Source: Corythucha ciliata (Eukaryota; Arthropoda; Insecta; Hemiptera; Tingidae). Taken from it: DNA of 64,000 bases. A program made the translations under genes and the position numbers. The DNA is taken from NCBI GenBank assembly GCA_038030265.1, contig CM075937.1, positions 28,128,198-28,192,197 of the forward strand. The letters are read 5' to 3'. Positions 1-10,647 of the stretch are shown in pieces. The stretch's first letter is position 1. Each line of letters starts with the position of its first letter. Below the pieces are notes generated by a model. That model worked only from the letters and a program-made list of their open reading frames with translations, was not told the origin of the DNA and did no database searches.

Positions 1-140
1 TCGAGAATCTTCGAGATTAAGAATATCGAAGTCTGGCAACTGTAAAATTGGGTTGTTCATGAGGAGTGATTTTAAAGTTTTAATAGCGTCTAAATATTCT
101 TTATTTCTAGGGTCGATAATGGCATTACCTTTTGAGACGA
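1..140 (-). pseudogene. Ty3/Gypsy pol fragment: RT connection / start of RNase H
   Basis: The minus strand reads through a segment typical of the end of a gypsy RT thumb and the start of its RNase H (NPILQLPDFD). It continues the pol reading of 374-1503 after an intervening block of about 226 bp. The element runs off the left edge, so RNase H and integrase are not seen. No intact ORF remains. Confidence 0.6.
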
Positions 141-366
141 TGTTACGAAAAGTACGAAAATACTGAGTTGAATACTGAATAACTAAGCGTTTATTACGAG
201 AGCAATTTACACAGAACATACCACGGTGATGGCCGGAGGTAGAGAGAGAGCAAGATAGAAAAACTGGAAGGCAGTGCATGCAGGCACCCCCACCATGCGT
301 ACATACATCTATATAGAATCGATTACAATTCTCATGATAGAAAGCTAAACTCAACACCGTTCAACA
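141..366 (-). mobile_element. Candidate solo-LTR-like insertion inside gypsy pol
   Basis: On the minus strand this 226-bp block starts TGTTGA and ends GTAACA (TG...CA). It contains an AATAAA signal and interrupts the pol reading between the RT connection motif (GLTGYYRKM, plus positions about 390-430) and the RNase H start at 1-140. These traits suit a short solo LTR. No clean target duplication is visible (flanks gacga / tagaa), so it may be another kind of insertion. Confidence 0.35.
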
Positions 367-373
367 TAGAAGT

Positions 374-1503
374 GAGGGGTTTGGCAATCTTTGCGTAATT
401 TTTGATCATTTTCCGGTAGTAACCGGTTAATCCTAGAAATTGTAAATTATTCTACAGCTTTTAATTTTTCAGGGTTTGGCTGAATACCTTTATCGGAAAT
501 TATATGGCCTAAATATGCTAATTCCTTTTTAAAGAACTCAGTCTTGTCTAGTTAAATTTTGAGGTTGTGCGCCTGAAGCGTTTCGAAAACTTTCTTTAAG
601 TGTTTTTTATGTTCTTCTAGGTTATCAGAATAGAAAATTATGCCATCCATGTAGACCAGTGTGTTTGTTACATGCGAAAAGACAAGATTCATGGCTCTCT
701 GAAACGTTGGCGGAGCATTTTTTTTAAACCGAAAGGCATCCTTAAAAATTCGAAATGCCCATCTTCAGTACTAATTGCAGTCTTGGGTATCGAACTAGGG
801 TCCATTTCAATCTGATGAAAGCCTGAGGCTAGATCAATGGCACCGAAGTATGTAGCTCTACCTATTTTTCCTAGAAGATCCTCAATTACAGGCAATGGGA
901 ATCTATCATCTATTGTTTTCTCATTTAAGTTTCTGTAATCGATCACCATACGAATTTTCATTTTGCCGGAGGCATCTGCCTTTTTTGGTACTACCCAAAC
1001 AGGTGAATTGTAAGGGGAATTGGATTCGCAGATAATTTGGTTCTTTAAAAGTTTGCCAATTTCTATTTTTATGTCTTCCCGAAAAATTTGAGGATATCTA
1101 TAGTTTTTTGTATAAACTGGAATTTCATTTTCGTCTGTATCTTGTGTTTTAGTAAATTAGTGGCGGATGTTAAAATATCGCTTTCCCGTTTAATTATATT
1201 CGGGAACTCAGAAAGAAGTTCGGTTATAGTTCTCTTTTCTTCTTGATTCATATGCTCCATTCGAATTAAATTAGGAATTTCTTTCTTTATTTCTTCTAGT
1301 TTGTCTTTGTCTGTCTCTTCTTTGCTACTAAAATATTCGATTTCGTCTATTTCCATGGACTCGGGACAAATGGTCATAAGCTCTTGGGCGACGATCAAAC
1401 ATTTTACCTTATCTTTATCAAGATTATAGATTCCTTCTTTTACAGTATATTTATTATGTTCTATTCCACTAATCACTCCTTCTTTTAAATTATCCTTATT
1501 TAT
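374..1503 (-). pseudogene. Ty3/Gypsy pol remnant: linker and reverse transcriptase
   Basis: Minus-strand translation gives an inter-domain linker (about 1503-1130), then RT fingers/palm. RT motifs seen include WVVPKK, RMVIDYRNLN, FGAIDLASGFHQI and RMPFGLK. It is broken by a frameshift near 1130-1150, another at the T-run near 715-725, and an in-frame stop near 553. The catalytic YxDD box reads YMDG (about 640-660), so the second catalytic aspartate is lost. The RT resembles the 17.6/297/gypsy branch. Protease and gag lie upstream at 1922-3330. Confidence 0.85.
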
Positions 1504-1507
1504 AATT

Positions 1508-1921
1508 AGAAGCGTGCGTCTCTTATCTTTCGGAAGGCATTCGTGTTATCAGTTCAGTGTTTTCTCTATGAGAAGTGGAATAAATTTTAAGTTTTTCTTG
1601 CTTTTTCTACGAACAAGGTAATTTTGAAAGCTGAGGCATATCATGGGAGAATTCCGAGTCCACGGCTGAACTTGGGTCGAACCCTCCGACGAGGGCTCAC
1701 AGCTCTCCGAGCCTCTCCTTCACTTCAACTATCATCTAGAAGTTAAAAATGTGTTAATTTAATTCTACAACTAGCATACAATAAACCATAAAAGTATACG
1801 ATTTCAAAATTACCTTGTTCCTAGAAAAAGCGAGAAAAACTTAAAATTGATTCCACTTCTCACAGAGAAAACACTGAACTGATAACACGAATGCCTTCTG
1901 AAAGATAAGACGCACGCTTCT
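1508..1921. mobile_element. 414-bp MITE (long-TIR) inserted in gypsy pol
   Basis: Two arms of about 118 bp (1508-1625 and about 1804-1921) are near-perfect reverse complements, starting AGAAGCGTGCGTC. The spacer of about 180 bp has no ORF. The element is flanked by AATT at 1504-1507 and 1922-1925. Removing the element plus one AATT (418 bp) returns the flanking gypsy pol to one continuous reading frame. That confirms both the boundaries and the 4-bp duplication. Superfamily is uncertain. Confidence 0.85.
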
Positions 1922-2359
1922 AATTGGCAATTCCACAATATTAAGACCTTTTTCTAACAGGATTTTCTTTTCTTCTCCAGTGAAAGTAAAATCTAATTTG
2001 AAATGTTTTTCGTCAGCTATCATTGTTTGGTTTTCGAAATTTATTTTTATATTTAACTCTCGCATTGTTTCATTTCCTAACAAAGCGTCGTATTTTTCTG
2101 AAAATGGAAAGATGTACATTTTTACTTTTTTCTTAATTCCGAAATGTGAATTTAAATCGGTTAAGATGTACTCATGGCCTTCCTTTTCACCAGCTGGAGT
2201 GCTGACGATAAAATGTTCTGCATAACGAGGGAATTTTGGAGAAACTAATTTAGGATGAACATAATTTTGAGCTGCTCCTGTGTCTGCTCCTGTGTCTATT
2301 AGCCATTTCAACCCGTAATTGTCTTGACAGAAGGGAAATGATCTATCAACTAAATTCAA
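1922..2359 (-). pseudogene. Ty3/Gypsy aspartic protease region
   Basis: An open minus-strand frame carries the retropepsin active-site motif WLIDTGAD near its start and the downstream flap/core region (ALLGNETMREL). The family normally reads LIDTGA followed by a hydrophobic ILG-like motif, and both are present. The natural frame continued into the pol linker but is now ended by stop codons inside the MITE at 1508-1921. The run GADTGAAQN contains what looks like a small internal duplication (tgctcctgtgtctgctcctg at 2274-2293). Confidence 0.75.
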
Positions 2360-3330
2360 TTCTAATTTTGATTTCTCGCTGGGCTAAAAAAAGAATCATT
2401 AAGTGCGTTAATGGAAGGATTTTCTTTTGCGTATAAATTTTGTCGTTCACGAGGGATATAATTTTGTAAAATGTTTTGATCTTGGGGCGTACTACAAAAG
2501 TTAATGAATTCTGGGTTTGCCTGAGTTTGAGGATAATTTGTCTCTTGATAAGGAGGATGAATATGATGAAATTCTTGGTTTCTAAAATTTGGTCTATCAC
2601 TCACTGTTCTCATAGAAACTGTATTTTGTCCGATGGGGGCAAAATTTCTACGCCGTGGGAATTGATTTTTCTTCTCTTCCATGGTTCTGAAATTGTCTTG
2701 AGGGTTGATATTGAAAAGCTTGGTGATTATTAAATGGTCTGTGCGAATGTTGAAAAGCTTGGTGGTTTTGAAATGGTCTTTGTTGTTGGGGCTGATTAAA
2801 TTGTGCATTTATTTGTCTACCAATATTCATTCTTGAGCCATTGTCATACCTTTTATTCTTAAAATTGTAGTTATTTTGAAATTTTCGATTCAATTGTTCA
2901 ATGATGAAAGTACACTTAGTATTTAAGATAGTTCTAAATTCAATTAAAGATTCAGGATTGAAATTCATAATACGATTAGTTAATTGCCACGGGAGAGTAG
3001 CATACATATGGTAGATTGTTTCTTTTTCGGTTGTCTCAATGATAGAATTTAAAATTTCTCCGGCTACGCCGTCGATTCCTAATTTCGCGTAAATTAAATG
3101 TCTTATGCTTTCTAATGTATTAAGATATTCTGTAGGGGATTCTTTTGGGAATGGCCTACTTTGATATACATATTTCTGCTTTTAATGATTCAAATGTTCC
3201 GGAGTCAGCAAAATTTGATCTCAATAGTTCAAGAAGCCGAGCTACAGTGTTTATACTTCGCGCGTTAGAATTAACGATTGTGCAGAGCCAGTTAATTTCG
3301 CCTTGATTTTATTTAAAAGAATGAGGAAGT
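2346..3330 (-). pseudogene. Ty3/Gypsy gag remnant
   Basis: Minus-strand frames cover a capsid-like segment (SPTEYLNTLESIRHLIYAKL, about 3140-3060) and a Gln/Asn/Phe/His-rich tail (HSHRPFNNHQAFQYQ) with no CCHC knuckle. This is the pattern of gypsy-group gag proteins in arthropods. The frame is broken near 3150-3160 by a stop and shift, and again near 2650-2810. The start of gag is not identifiable beyond about 3330. The assignment rests on order (gag, protease, RT on the same strand) and composition. Confidence 0.65.
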
Positions 3331-3333
3331 TTC

Positions 3334-4170
3334 ACATTTTCCAAAAATATTTGTTTTCGATTAGGCACATCAATCCTTCCACGTAAATAAATAAATAAAA
3401 ATTTTAAACCCTTCAGAAATATTTTTTATTTCTCAACAAAAGTTGGCATATTTGAAATCCCGCCAAAACGAACATTTCCGCAACGTAATCGTCGTTGTAT
3501 TCTCTGTCCTTTTCATGCCTCTAAATAGCTCATCTGTTTATCCTCCACTATTTTATTATTGGAGAGCTCTAGTGAAAATAAGGCAAAGAAACACAACAAA
3601 CCGCTCTTCGACAGCTACATTACAGGTGACTTCTTTTTCGGAAAGCGCCGATGACGCAAACATGCTAGCTGGCGTGTTTAAAATGACCTAAAACTTCAAA
3701 AATCGCGTATTTATTAACTGTTGGATTATTTTACCAACGGATCACGATTTATGCTCTACTTTAGCATAAATAAACCTTAAAAAATAAATTTATGAATAAG
3801 TTCTGACCCATGAAACTTCCTCATTATATAATTTTGTGCTCGCTGGGCAACATTGTCAGCGCAAACAACATTCATTATTATAATGAAGATATAAAGAATA
3901 GAAGTTCTCTAGGGTTTCCATCGTATGGCGGTAGATGGTCGAAATCTTCTCTTCTTATTTCTCTATTTATTTCGGCCGTAGCGCTTAAATCTTAAGTTTT
4001 ATTTTGTTTATAAAGAAAATTAAAAGGATTATTATTTTTATTTTAATGCTTATTAGTATTTAAAGGAGAAGAGTGAATGTGATCAAACTAGGAGTCTTAT
4101 TTCTAGGAGTAATTCTAAGAACAATGGAGAGAGGGAATAAAAGACAAACTTACAACTATGAGTGAGTCGA
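3334..4170. other. No gene recognised
   Basis: Short ORFs here on both strands have no recognisable motif. A 15-bp sequence (aatgaggaagtttca) near 3330-3344 recurs inverted near 3810-3825, which may mark the ends of an old 0.5-kb insertion. Otherwise I see AT-rich unique sequence. Confidence 0.5.
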
Positions 4171-4189
4171 TGCACCGTAAATGTAGATG

Positions 4190-4590
4190 ATGCCGGAGAA
4201 AGGTGGTAACGGGGGAATTGACCACCTCACTGTCTTTGATTCGCGATGCGTTGAATGAACTTAGCGAGAGGAAAACTGGGGAACTGACCACAGATTTTTC
4301 TCGGGCGTTAGAAAAAAGTTCAATAGTTCGTTGGTTTTGTGTAAATTGACGATCGAAAAAATTGTCTTATTTTTGTTCTCGACGAGTCCAAATTTGATGT
4401 TCTTGACTGACTGATGAAAGTGGGAAAATCGGTCACACTTCACTTCAAATTAGGTTTCTGAAAATGGTGAGACAAATGGTCGTACCTCATAAAACGCGAG
4501 AAAATTGGTGGGACAACTGGTCACACTCGTTAAAGCACGCGTTTTTTGATTTTTTCGGAAAACGGTGGGATAAATGATCACGCCGTATCA
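4190..4590. repeat. Degenerate dispersed motif array (ggtGGGACAAATGgTCACac)
   Basis: The phrase gaaaa(t/c)ggtg(g/a)gacaaatggtcacac recurs at about 4200, 4270, 4420, 4460, 4505 and 4560, with spacing of roughly 40-100 bp and 60-80% similarity. It is too diverged to be a clean satellite. It may be an old minisatellite or subterminal repeats of a dead transposon. Confidence 0.4.
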
Positions 4591-4921
4591 CTAATTTGCA
4601 CTTGGTCAGTTCCTGCAATTCGGGCGCCAGTTAAATGCGACAAGTCGAGAATTAGGTTTTTAAAAAAAACTTTATTTTAATTTAGACAAAATAACTACAA
4701 CTTAACACGCCGCATCTTACAGGAAAATTCATATTAATAGGAAGACGCCAACTAAGCGATTCCCAGCAATATCGTAGTACAAGAAAATAAGGGAAAATAG
4801 CCTTATAACTCCTGAACCTGCAAGAAAAGCGTACATCAGCAGGGTATACTGGGAAGCAAACGTGCTACAACAATCAATAACAAAAATAACTTAGTCCCAA
4901 TTCCACCAAATTCTTAAACCA

Positions 4922-5349
4922 CGATCAACAACTAATCACGGTTACAATGTGAACACTTACATCAGAATTTATATGGGTCGCTGTTGGCAACTAATCATGA
5001 TCAAATTTGAACGAGATTAATTTTGTTGGTGAAAATGGGCCTTAGACCCGTTTTCATCAACAAAGTTTAGAATTGACCGCGATTAGTTGCCATTAGCGAC
5101 CATTATATTAGAGAACCTATAGTTACACACAGGTACTGACATTACCCGCCATATGTGGTCCTTTAGAGAGGGAAGGGCTTGTGATTGGCTGGTGAGCGTA
5201 ACCGACATGACCGGAGCAGCGAATGAGAGATATCAAATCTATTTGATCCCTATGTGGAGGGGGGACCAAACATGGCGGACTGTCAGTACTCCTAGGAACT
5301 TATAGAGCCTTAATTATATTTCTGATACAACCGTGATTAGTTGTTGATT
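4922..5349. mobile_element. Nested inverted repeats, foldback/MITE-like
   Basis: Outer arms of 21-22 bp (4922-4943 and 5329-5349; core caacaactaatcacggtt) face each other. Inside lies a second palindrome with arms of about 60 bp (about 4980-5042 and 5045-5100) that shares the CAACTAATC word. The inner centre reads gaaaatgggcc-tta-gacccgttttc. No ORF is present and no target duplication was found. Foldback MITE is the simplest reading. Confidence 0.55.
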
Positions 5350-5359
5350 GGCGTTGGTG

Positions 5360-6019
5360 AAAACAGGGCTTACTTGTTTGACCCAGCGTGTTCAGGAAAA
5401 TGTCACGCACGCTTTCAGAATTAAGTGCCACCTTTTCATTGAAAAGAACTCAACCGCTTCTTTGGACAGAAAAGTAGTAGAGTACGAAACCCAAACGGTA
5501 GAGAGACTGCGGTGGTGTCCCTTCTGTCCTGGAGGCGAAAAAAAGCGCTTGAGCTTCGTGGGACACCGTTTCCTTCCTCGAAGCTTCTGAGCCTGATTGG
5601 CGGGGAATTGAACGAAAGAAAGTACATGGGCAGAAAGACATCCGCGACGATGTGCTTGCATTCTGCAGAGTTGCCAGCTGTTCAAGAGTATTTTGTGTCC
5701 ACGATCTTTTCTCCTAGTTGTCTACAGTAACGTTGACCTCATGAGGAGGACCCGACAAGTGACTAGTCTGTAGGGAAAGTCCGAACACAGTTTTTCTCGG
5801 ACGTTTTGTTGGCTACCCTACGTTTGCGCCAATTGGGTTATCCGCACCATTCGTTTGCACCACATAAAGTTGTCATTTGCGCGAATTTTGATGATGGGTG
5901 GTGGAAATGACCGAAATACAAACGATGTGCACAAAATTGTGTTATTATCATTGATAAATTCAATTTTCAATTTCGTCAGCTCAAATAAATTATTTTCGTT
6001 CAATGAGGTAAGGTTCATA
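5360..6019. other. No gene recognised
   Basis: Overlapping short ORFs occur on both strands (5348-5730 plus, 5392-5685 minus). They lack recognisable domains and are mutually incompatible, so I do not call them. Confidence 0.5.
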
Positions 6020-6447
6020 TCATACTGCATGTTGTTTTTTAAATCCCGTGTACGTTACATATTGGAAACGTGTAATTTCACCGTTTTGGTAGCGGTCCCA
6101 TAGCTGTGAAGTGGCGGTGTCTTTGACTACTTGTTTTGTCTTCTTTTTCCCGGGGTCAGTGGCTCTGAACTTGACATGTGTGTAAGATTGATGTTTGTCG
6201 AGGGTGTCAATCATCAAGTGAACAGAGGGGTTCGGTGGGTGAAAGTTGGCTTTTAGGTGGCGATGGTAGGACTCAACCCCATTCGTCGCTACTGCTATTT
6301 GGGGGTAGAGCCCAAAGACCAGGTGGGAAGGTGCTCGTTCGATAAAGGTGTTGCATTTTCGATATTGTAGGAATTTGACCTCGTAGTCCCCTCCATTATC
6401 TTTCACCTTGGTGATTCGCCCAACGTAGAATTTGGATAGGTGTCTAA
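6020..6447 (-). pseudogene. Chimeric fragment ending in a MULE-type transposase C-terminus
   Basis: The minus-strand ORF at 6020-6406 reads back to about 6440 without a stop. Its first part (YVGRITKVKDNGGDYEVKF) looks like a small beta-rich C-terminal tail of some insect transposon proteins. Its second part carries TNGVESYHRHLKANF...PSVHLMID and a WDRYQNGEITRFQYV end, typical of the C-terminus of FLYWCH/MULE transposases. Compare TTNACESFHASFSKLF in the MULE at 19.9-22.0 kb. Two transposon remnants seem to have been joined; catalytic domains are absent. Confidence 0.55.
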
Positions 6448-6588
6448 AGCTCGGTGCACACGATGCATTTTTCGAAGCATGTTTACTTGCATGGTGAAAA
6501 AAAACATATGATCCCCATCAGTGACCGGATGTTTTTTAGAACAGGCAGGCCATCATGCTTCAAAAAAATGCATCGTGTGCACCGAGCT
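6448..6588. mobile_element. 141-bp MITE, TIR AGCTCGGTGCACACGATGCA, TSD TAA
   Basis: Perfect to near-perfect terminal inverted repeats of about 33 bp (AGCTCGGTGCACACGATGCA...GAAGCATG) flank a 70-bp core. TAA is duplicated at 6445-6447 and 6589-6591, the 3-bp pattern of PIF/Harbinger-derived MITEs. One terminal half of the same family lies at 40518-40551. Confidence 0.85.
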
Positions 6589-6595
6589 TAAGCTT

Positions 6596-7034
6596 GAACT
6601 CGATAACTCGATCAAGACATCTCCTAAAACAGGAAGATGGTTCAATTCTGCAAAATGGTCGGGTTCAACAGCATAAAAGTCCTCATCTATGTCCACGTCA
6701 TCATCCGTGTCCACATATTCAACGTCTCCATCGTTTTCTTCGTCGCCATCTGATGATTGAACTGAAACTTGTTCACTAGATTTCTTCTTGTTTGATTTAC
6801 ACACACCCTCCTTTTGGCTGACAGTTTTCTGGAAGCTGTAATCGATCTCTTTTTCTCTTCAATTGCTTTCATTTCTGGAGTGCTCGTAGCTATCATACTC
6901 TTGCCTTTCTTTCTCTGCTTTCGATCAGTTTTTCCTTCTAGTTGGCGGGCTTCTTTAAACGAGGGTTCTTCGATACATCGAAATGAATTATTTGCGATTG
7001 CTGTATTGAATTCAAATTTCGTATCAAATTTCAA
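6596..7034 (-). pseudogene. Broken ORF with an acidic, low-complexity stretch
   Basis: Two overlapping minus frames give a lysine/arginine-rich segment (KTDRKQRKKGKS, KKRSITASRKLSAKRR) and then an Asp/Glu-rich stretch (DDDVDIDEDFYAVEPDHF). A frame shift separates them near 6760-6800. The acidic reading runs toward the tail at 6406-6447 but is cut by the MITE at 6448-6588. It is likely the N-terminal or linker part of a transposon protein; no domain identified. Confidence 0.35.
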
Positions 7035-7726
7035 TCAGTTTATTTGCCTTTCATCAGCGCGGTTTTTAGAGTTCTCGACGCTTCCTTGATGGTTATATTT
7101 TCATTTTTCAACAAATTATTTTCTTTCACATTTTGCTTGGGGTAGCGCCGCTACCTGCGGTACCCCTACCCTACGCGCCTGGTCGGTAGTACAGATAGTT
7201 GTGACTTACTTGAGTGCCGTCTTCTTTTCTTACACTTTTTCCACCTAACTTATGAACGTCTGGGCACCATAACGTGTTGCGCAGGGTTTGCAATGGAAAA
7301 TAATAGAGTTCAATAAGGATAAACGACGTGTAATTATAAAACGGAATGAACTAATTATTCACAAAAAGAACGCACATATCGGGAGCGTCCGATAAGATCA
7401 GTGCTGCCATATTGGTAGAGACTTAAGACTCCATGTGACAACACCGGAGATTCAAAATTACCCTTGTTCACTACCTTATTGATCATTTGGATGTTAGATA
7501 AGCGGCCCAAGAATTGTTCGAAAATCCCAATGTCAGTGTTTCTAAAGATTTCGTGCGCTGAAGAAGGGTAGAATGGTCGGGTCGACGTTAGTTGGTTCAT
7601 CAGTTCCTCCTTCTTTTCCTCGAAATTGGAGGTAAAAAACACGGCTAATGTCTGGGTCTAGGTCGGGGAGAGTCTGGATGAATTCTATGGACATCCTCCT
7701 TAAGATGTCAGAAATTGACCGGAAAT

Positions 7727-7727
<1 letters not shown>
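7035..7727. other. No gene recognised
   Basis: Contains a GC-rich partial palindrome near 7139-7168 (ggggtagcgcc...ggtacccc) but no coding sequence I can support. Confidence 0.45.
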
Positions 7728-7786
<59 letters not shown>

Positions 7787-7792
7787 AGAGAG
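7728..7792. repeat. Poly-A run (56 nt) followed by (GA)n
   Basis: Fifty-six consecutive A at 7728-7783, then a short GA repeat to about 7792. It could be the tail of an unrecognised plus-strand retroposon or a slippage product. ORFs that cross it translate to poly-Lys or poly-Phe and are artefacts. Confidence 0.9.
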
Positions 7793-7812
7793 AACACGAG
7801 GAAACTTTATTA

Positions 7813-8006
7813 GGCTGGTCGTCCACTGGAAGCGGCGCTACATCGAGCGTACATACAAAAAGACATACATTGAATTCACTGCACTGCTGCTAGGCCTGTA
7901 GTGGACGATGTCACATTCAATGTGAGGCTTTGGGATGTACGCTCGTTGTCGCGCGTTGTCGCGCGTTGTAGCGCCGCTCGAAAACGCTTCCAGTGGACGA
8001 CCGACC
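7813..8006. mobile_element. MITE with TIR GGYYGGTCGTCCACTGGAAGCG, TSD TTA
   Basis: The left terminus reads GGCTGGTCGTCCACTGGAAG and the right terminus is its inverse (CTTCCAGTGGACGACCGACC). TTA precedes it at 7810-7812. The matching right-hand TTA is at 11046-11048, on the far side of the Transib element that inserted in the last 5 bp. A second copy in opposite orientation, with a clean TTA duplication, is at 49964-50136. The 3-bp TTA duplication points to PIF/Harbinger-type mobilisation. Confidence 0.85.
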
Positions 8007-8042
8007 CACAGTGGTTCAGAACTCAAATCTAGGTGACCACAA
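8007..8042 (+). repeat. Transib left terminal inverted repeat
   Basis: 36 bp beginning CACAGTGGTTCAGA, matching the right end with one mismatch. The first seven bases equal the consensus V(D)J recombination heptamer. No nonamer-like ACAAAAACC follows at 12 or 23 bp. Confidence 0.92.
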
Positions 8043-8256
8043 TAGGAAAAATTTTCCATCGAATTTTCGATCGGCTGTACCTATTGAACAAACTAGGACG
8101 GAAATGCACCAGACAGGGTCGACGAAAGTCCAACACGCTGGGCGTACAAGTCAGAACATGAAGTCGGTGTTATCGTCTGTTGCTCCCCCTTTTCACACCG
8201 TCATTTCCAAGTTCCATTTCGTATTCTTCAGTCTGCATAAAACTCCGCCGGGCACA

Positions 8257-10585
8257 ATGGCCTCTTCTAGCAGTGGTAAGTTAATAAATATCCGTCGAAA
8301 TAATTTTTTTAAACTAATCTTAGAGGTGGTATTTAATTAATATCGTAAGTAGTTAAAATTCATGTAAAATCAAATCTTCTGGAATCTAGAACTTGAAGGG
8401 AACGGTCGAGAATGATCAACCCAAGGTTCAGACGTATCCTGTACCTTCTCCACATTACAAAAAAAATTATTCCATCGTCAACATTTGTCAAGTTTTCGAG
8501 TAATGATGTTTTTCCTTCACAGAAACCCCTTACGTCGTTGTCTACGAAGAGCTGTTTGACGCACTCAGGTCCAAGGGAATTAACTGCAAGGAGGCATGTA
8601 CCATATTAATGACTTATATATTCGATAAGTACCCTCTCCTGGATTATTCTGACAAAGAAAAAAATGAGTTGGCCGTAAAGTGTGGCAATTTTGTCAAAAG
8701 GCTTCGACTATTATGGAAGGAGTGCCATAGTAGTTCCACGGTCTTCAGAGAAAAGAAAAGATCATGGCTCAATAATCAGCTGATTGTTCGGCTTTCTTCG
8801 TCTAATACAGCAGGAAGACATACCAAACAATTTGAGCTATGTAGTCGAACCACTCGGAAAAGGAGGATAAAAGATGTCGCCGACCAGCATTCATTACAGG
8901 AGCTGGGGTATGCTACTGAGACGAAGCTTAGAAGATGTGGGAGTAAGGACGCAGCTAACCTTGTTAAAAAAGTCATCTCCTCACCAAAAACGGCCACAGT
9001 AATTAAAAAAAGTTACGAGAAGGCCTTAGTAGGAGAATCGTCTCAGATGATGTTCACTCCCGAGGAAGCGTTGTCATTGATCATATCATCTCAGTTAACT
9101 AAATTCCAATATTTACTCATAAGAAGCAGTGCAATAAATAAAAATGTGAAATTGTATCCCTCGTATCATGAAATCCTGCGAGCCAGGAAGTCATGCTATC
9201 CTCCGGACATACAAGTTAATGCTGTTTCTGCCAGTATACGACTCCAAAGTAACATTGATCATACCTTGAAACGGTTTTTCATGATTCCATCAAACAAAAA
9301 AATTTTCGCCTTCTTAAAAGAAAACAATGTCAATGATTTGGAATACGTAGTCAAATGGGGCTGTGATGGATGTGGAGGACTATCGCGGTATAAACAGGAA
9401 GGAGAGGTTGATGATTCCAGCATTCTTGCGTCATCATTTGTGCCTCTTCTGTTGCGTACGGCTAGTGAAGAGGAAGACGATGAGACAATTCTATGGCAAA
9501 ACCCACGCACCTCTTCCCCCAGATTTTGCCGACCCATTAGAATAAGATTTGTTAAAGAAAATACCGAGGAAATACTGAGGGAAATTTCAGATACTGAGAG
9601 TCAGATATCGGAATTAGTTCCAACTGAGATTAATGTACATGGAAAAACGGTGAAAATAAAAACGAAATTCCTCCTAACAATGGTGGACGGAAAAGTTTGT
9701 AACGCGCTAGCGTCAAATGCATGCACCCAAAAATGCTACATTTGCGGAGCTACGCCGAAAACTATAAATCAATTGCAAACCCGAAAAATAAATGAAGAAA
9801 GTTTGTTGTGGGGACTCTCACCTCTTCACGCTCATATAAGATTCATGGAATGTGTCCTGCACATTTCCTATCGGCTGGATGTTCCGAAATGGATGGCACG
9901 ACTGACGGATGAAGAGAAACAAATCATCGCTATGAAGAAGGAGAAGGTGATTGCAGATTTTAGAAACCAAACAGGCCTGCTCATCGACACTCCTAAGCAA
10001 GGGGGAGGCAACACAAATGATGGGAATACGGCTAGACGATTTTTTGCCGATCCTTCTACCAGCTCTCAAATTACTGGAGTTGATGAAACTCTAATTAGAC
10101 GATTTGGGGTCGTATTGAGAACCCTCGCTTGTGGACAACCAGTGAAAATTCCGGCATTTTCCAAATATACAGCAGACACTGCCAATTTGTATGTAAGCCT
10201 GTACAACTGGTACCCAATGCCGGTCACTGTACACAAAATTCTTGTGCACGGTGCCACCGTCATTGAAAAGCACATGCTCCCAATCGGCCAGATGTCAGAA
10301 GATGCTGTAGAAATCCAGCACAAATTTTTCAAGAAATTCCGAGAATTTAATTCTAGAAAGATGTCGAAAACGGCAACTAACACGGACGTTCTCCACAACC
10401 TGCTTATACAAACAGACCCACTCATAACTAGCATGAGACACCTTCCTCCCGCTAATGGCAAAAATAAACTGCCGAAAGCAGTAAAAAACCTCTTGGATAT
10501 GGAAGACTTGGGAGATGATGAAACGGACGAAAGCGAAGACGAGCGACTTCGGCATAAGCGAATTAGAAATATAAGAATTCATTAA
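8257..10585 (+). CDS. Transib transposase (RAG1-core-like), 693 aa, two exons
   Basis: Exon 1 is 8257-8275 (MASSSS plus one base). The intron is 8276-8522 (GTAAGT...CAG) and exon 2 is 8523-10585. Starting at 8257 adds 35 in-frame residues to the long exon-2 ORF, whose first ATG is 8609. RAG1-core landmarks in order are: CDG Asp288 (9365-9367, like RAG1 CDGMGD D600), Asp395 in MVDGK (9686-9688, like D708, spacing 107 versus 108), CYIC Cys411/Cys414, HKILVH His577/His582 (like RAG1 HKTLAH zinc ligands) and Glu603 (10310-10312, like E962). The protein should act as a DDE-type cut-and-paste transposase in the nucleus. An acidic tail (DDETDESEDE) precedes a basic end. No frameshift or stop is visible. 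Splice sites are inferred from consensus and frame. Confidence 0.9.
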
Positions 10586-10647
10586 TTTTACATTTGGAAG
10601 ATTATAGATTACTTATTTTTTATTCTGGAAGAAATTTTATCATTAGT

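Noticed and set aside
7648..7893. Lys-rich plus-strand ORF and Phe-rich minus-strand ORF over the poly-A run
   Set aside because: Both are simply translations of the 56-nt A run and its flanks.
8026..8052. A V(D)J-type nonamer after the Transib CACAGTG heptamer
   Set aside because: At spacers of 12 and 23 bp the sequence is aatctaggt and ccacaatag, neither like ACAAAAACC.
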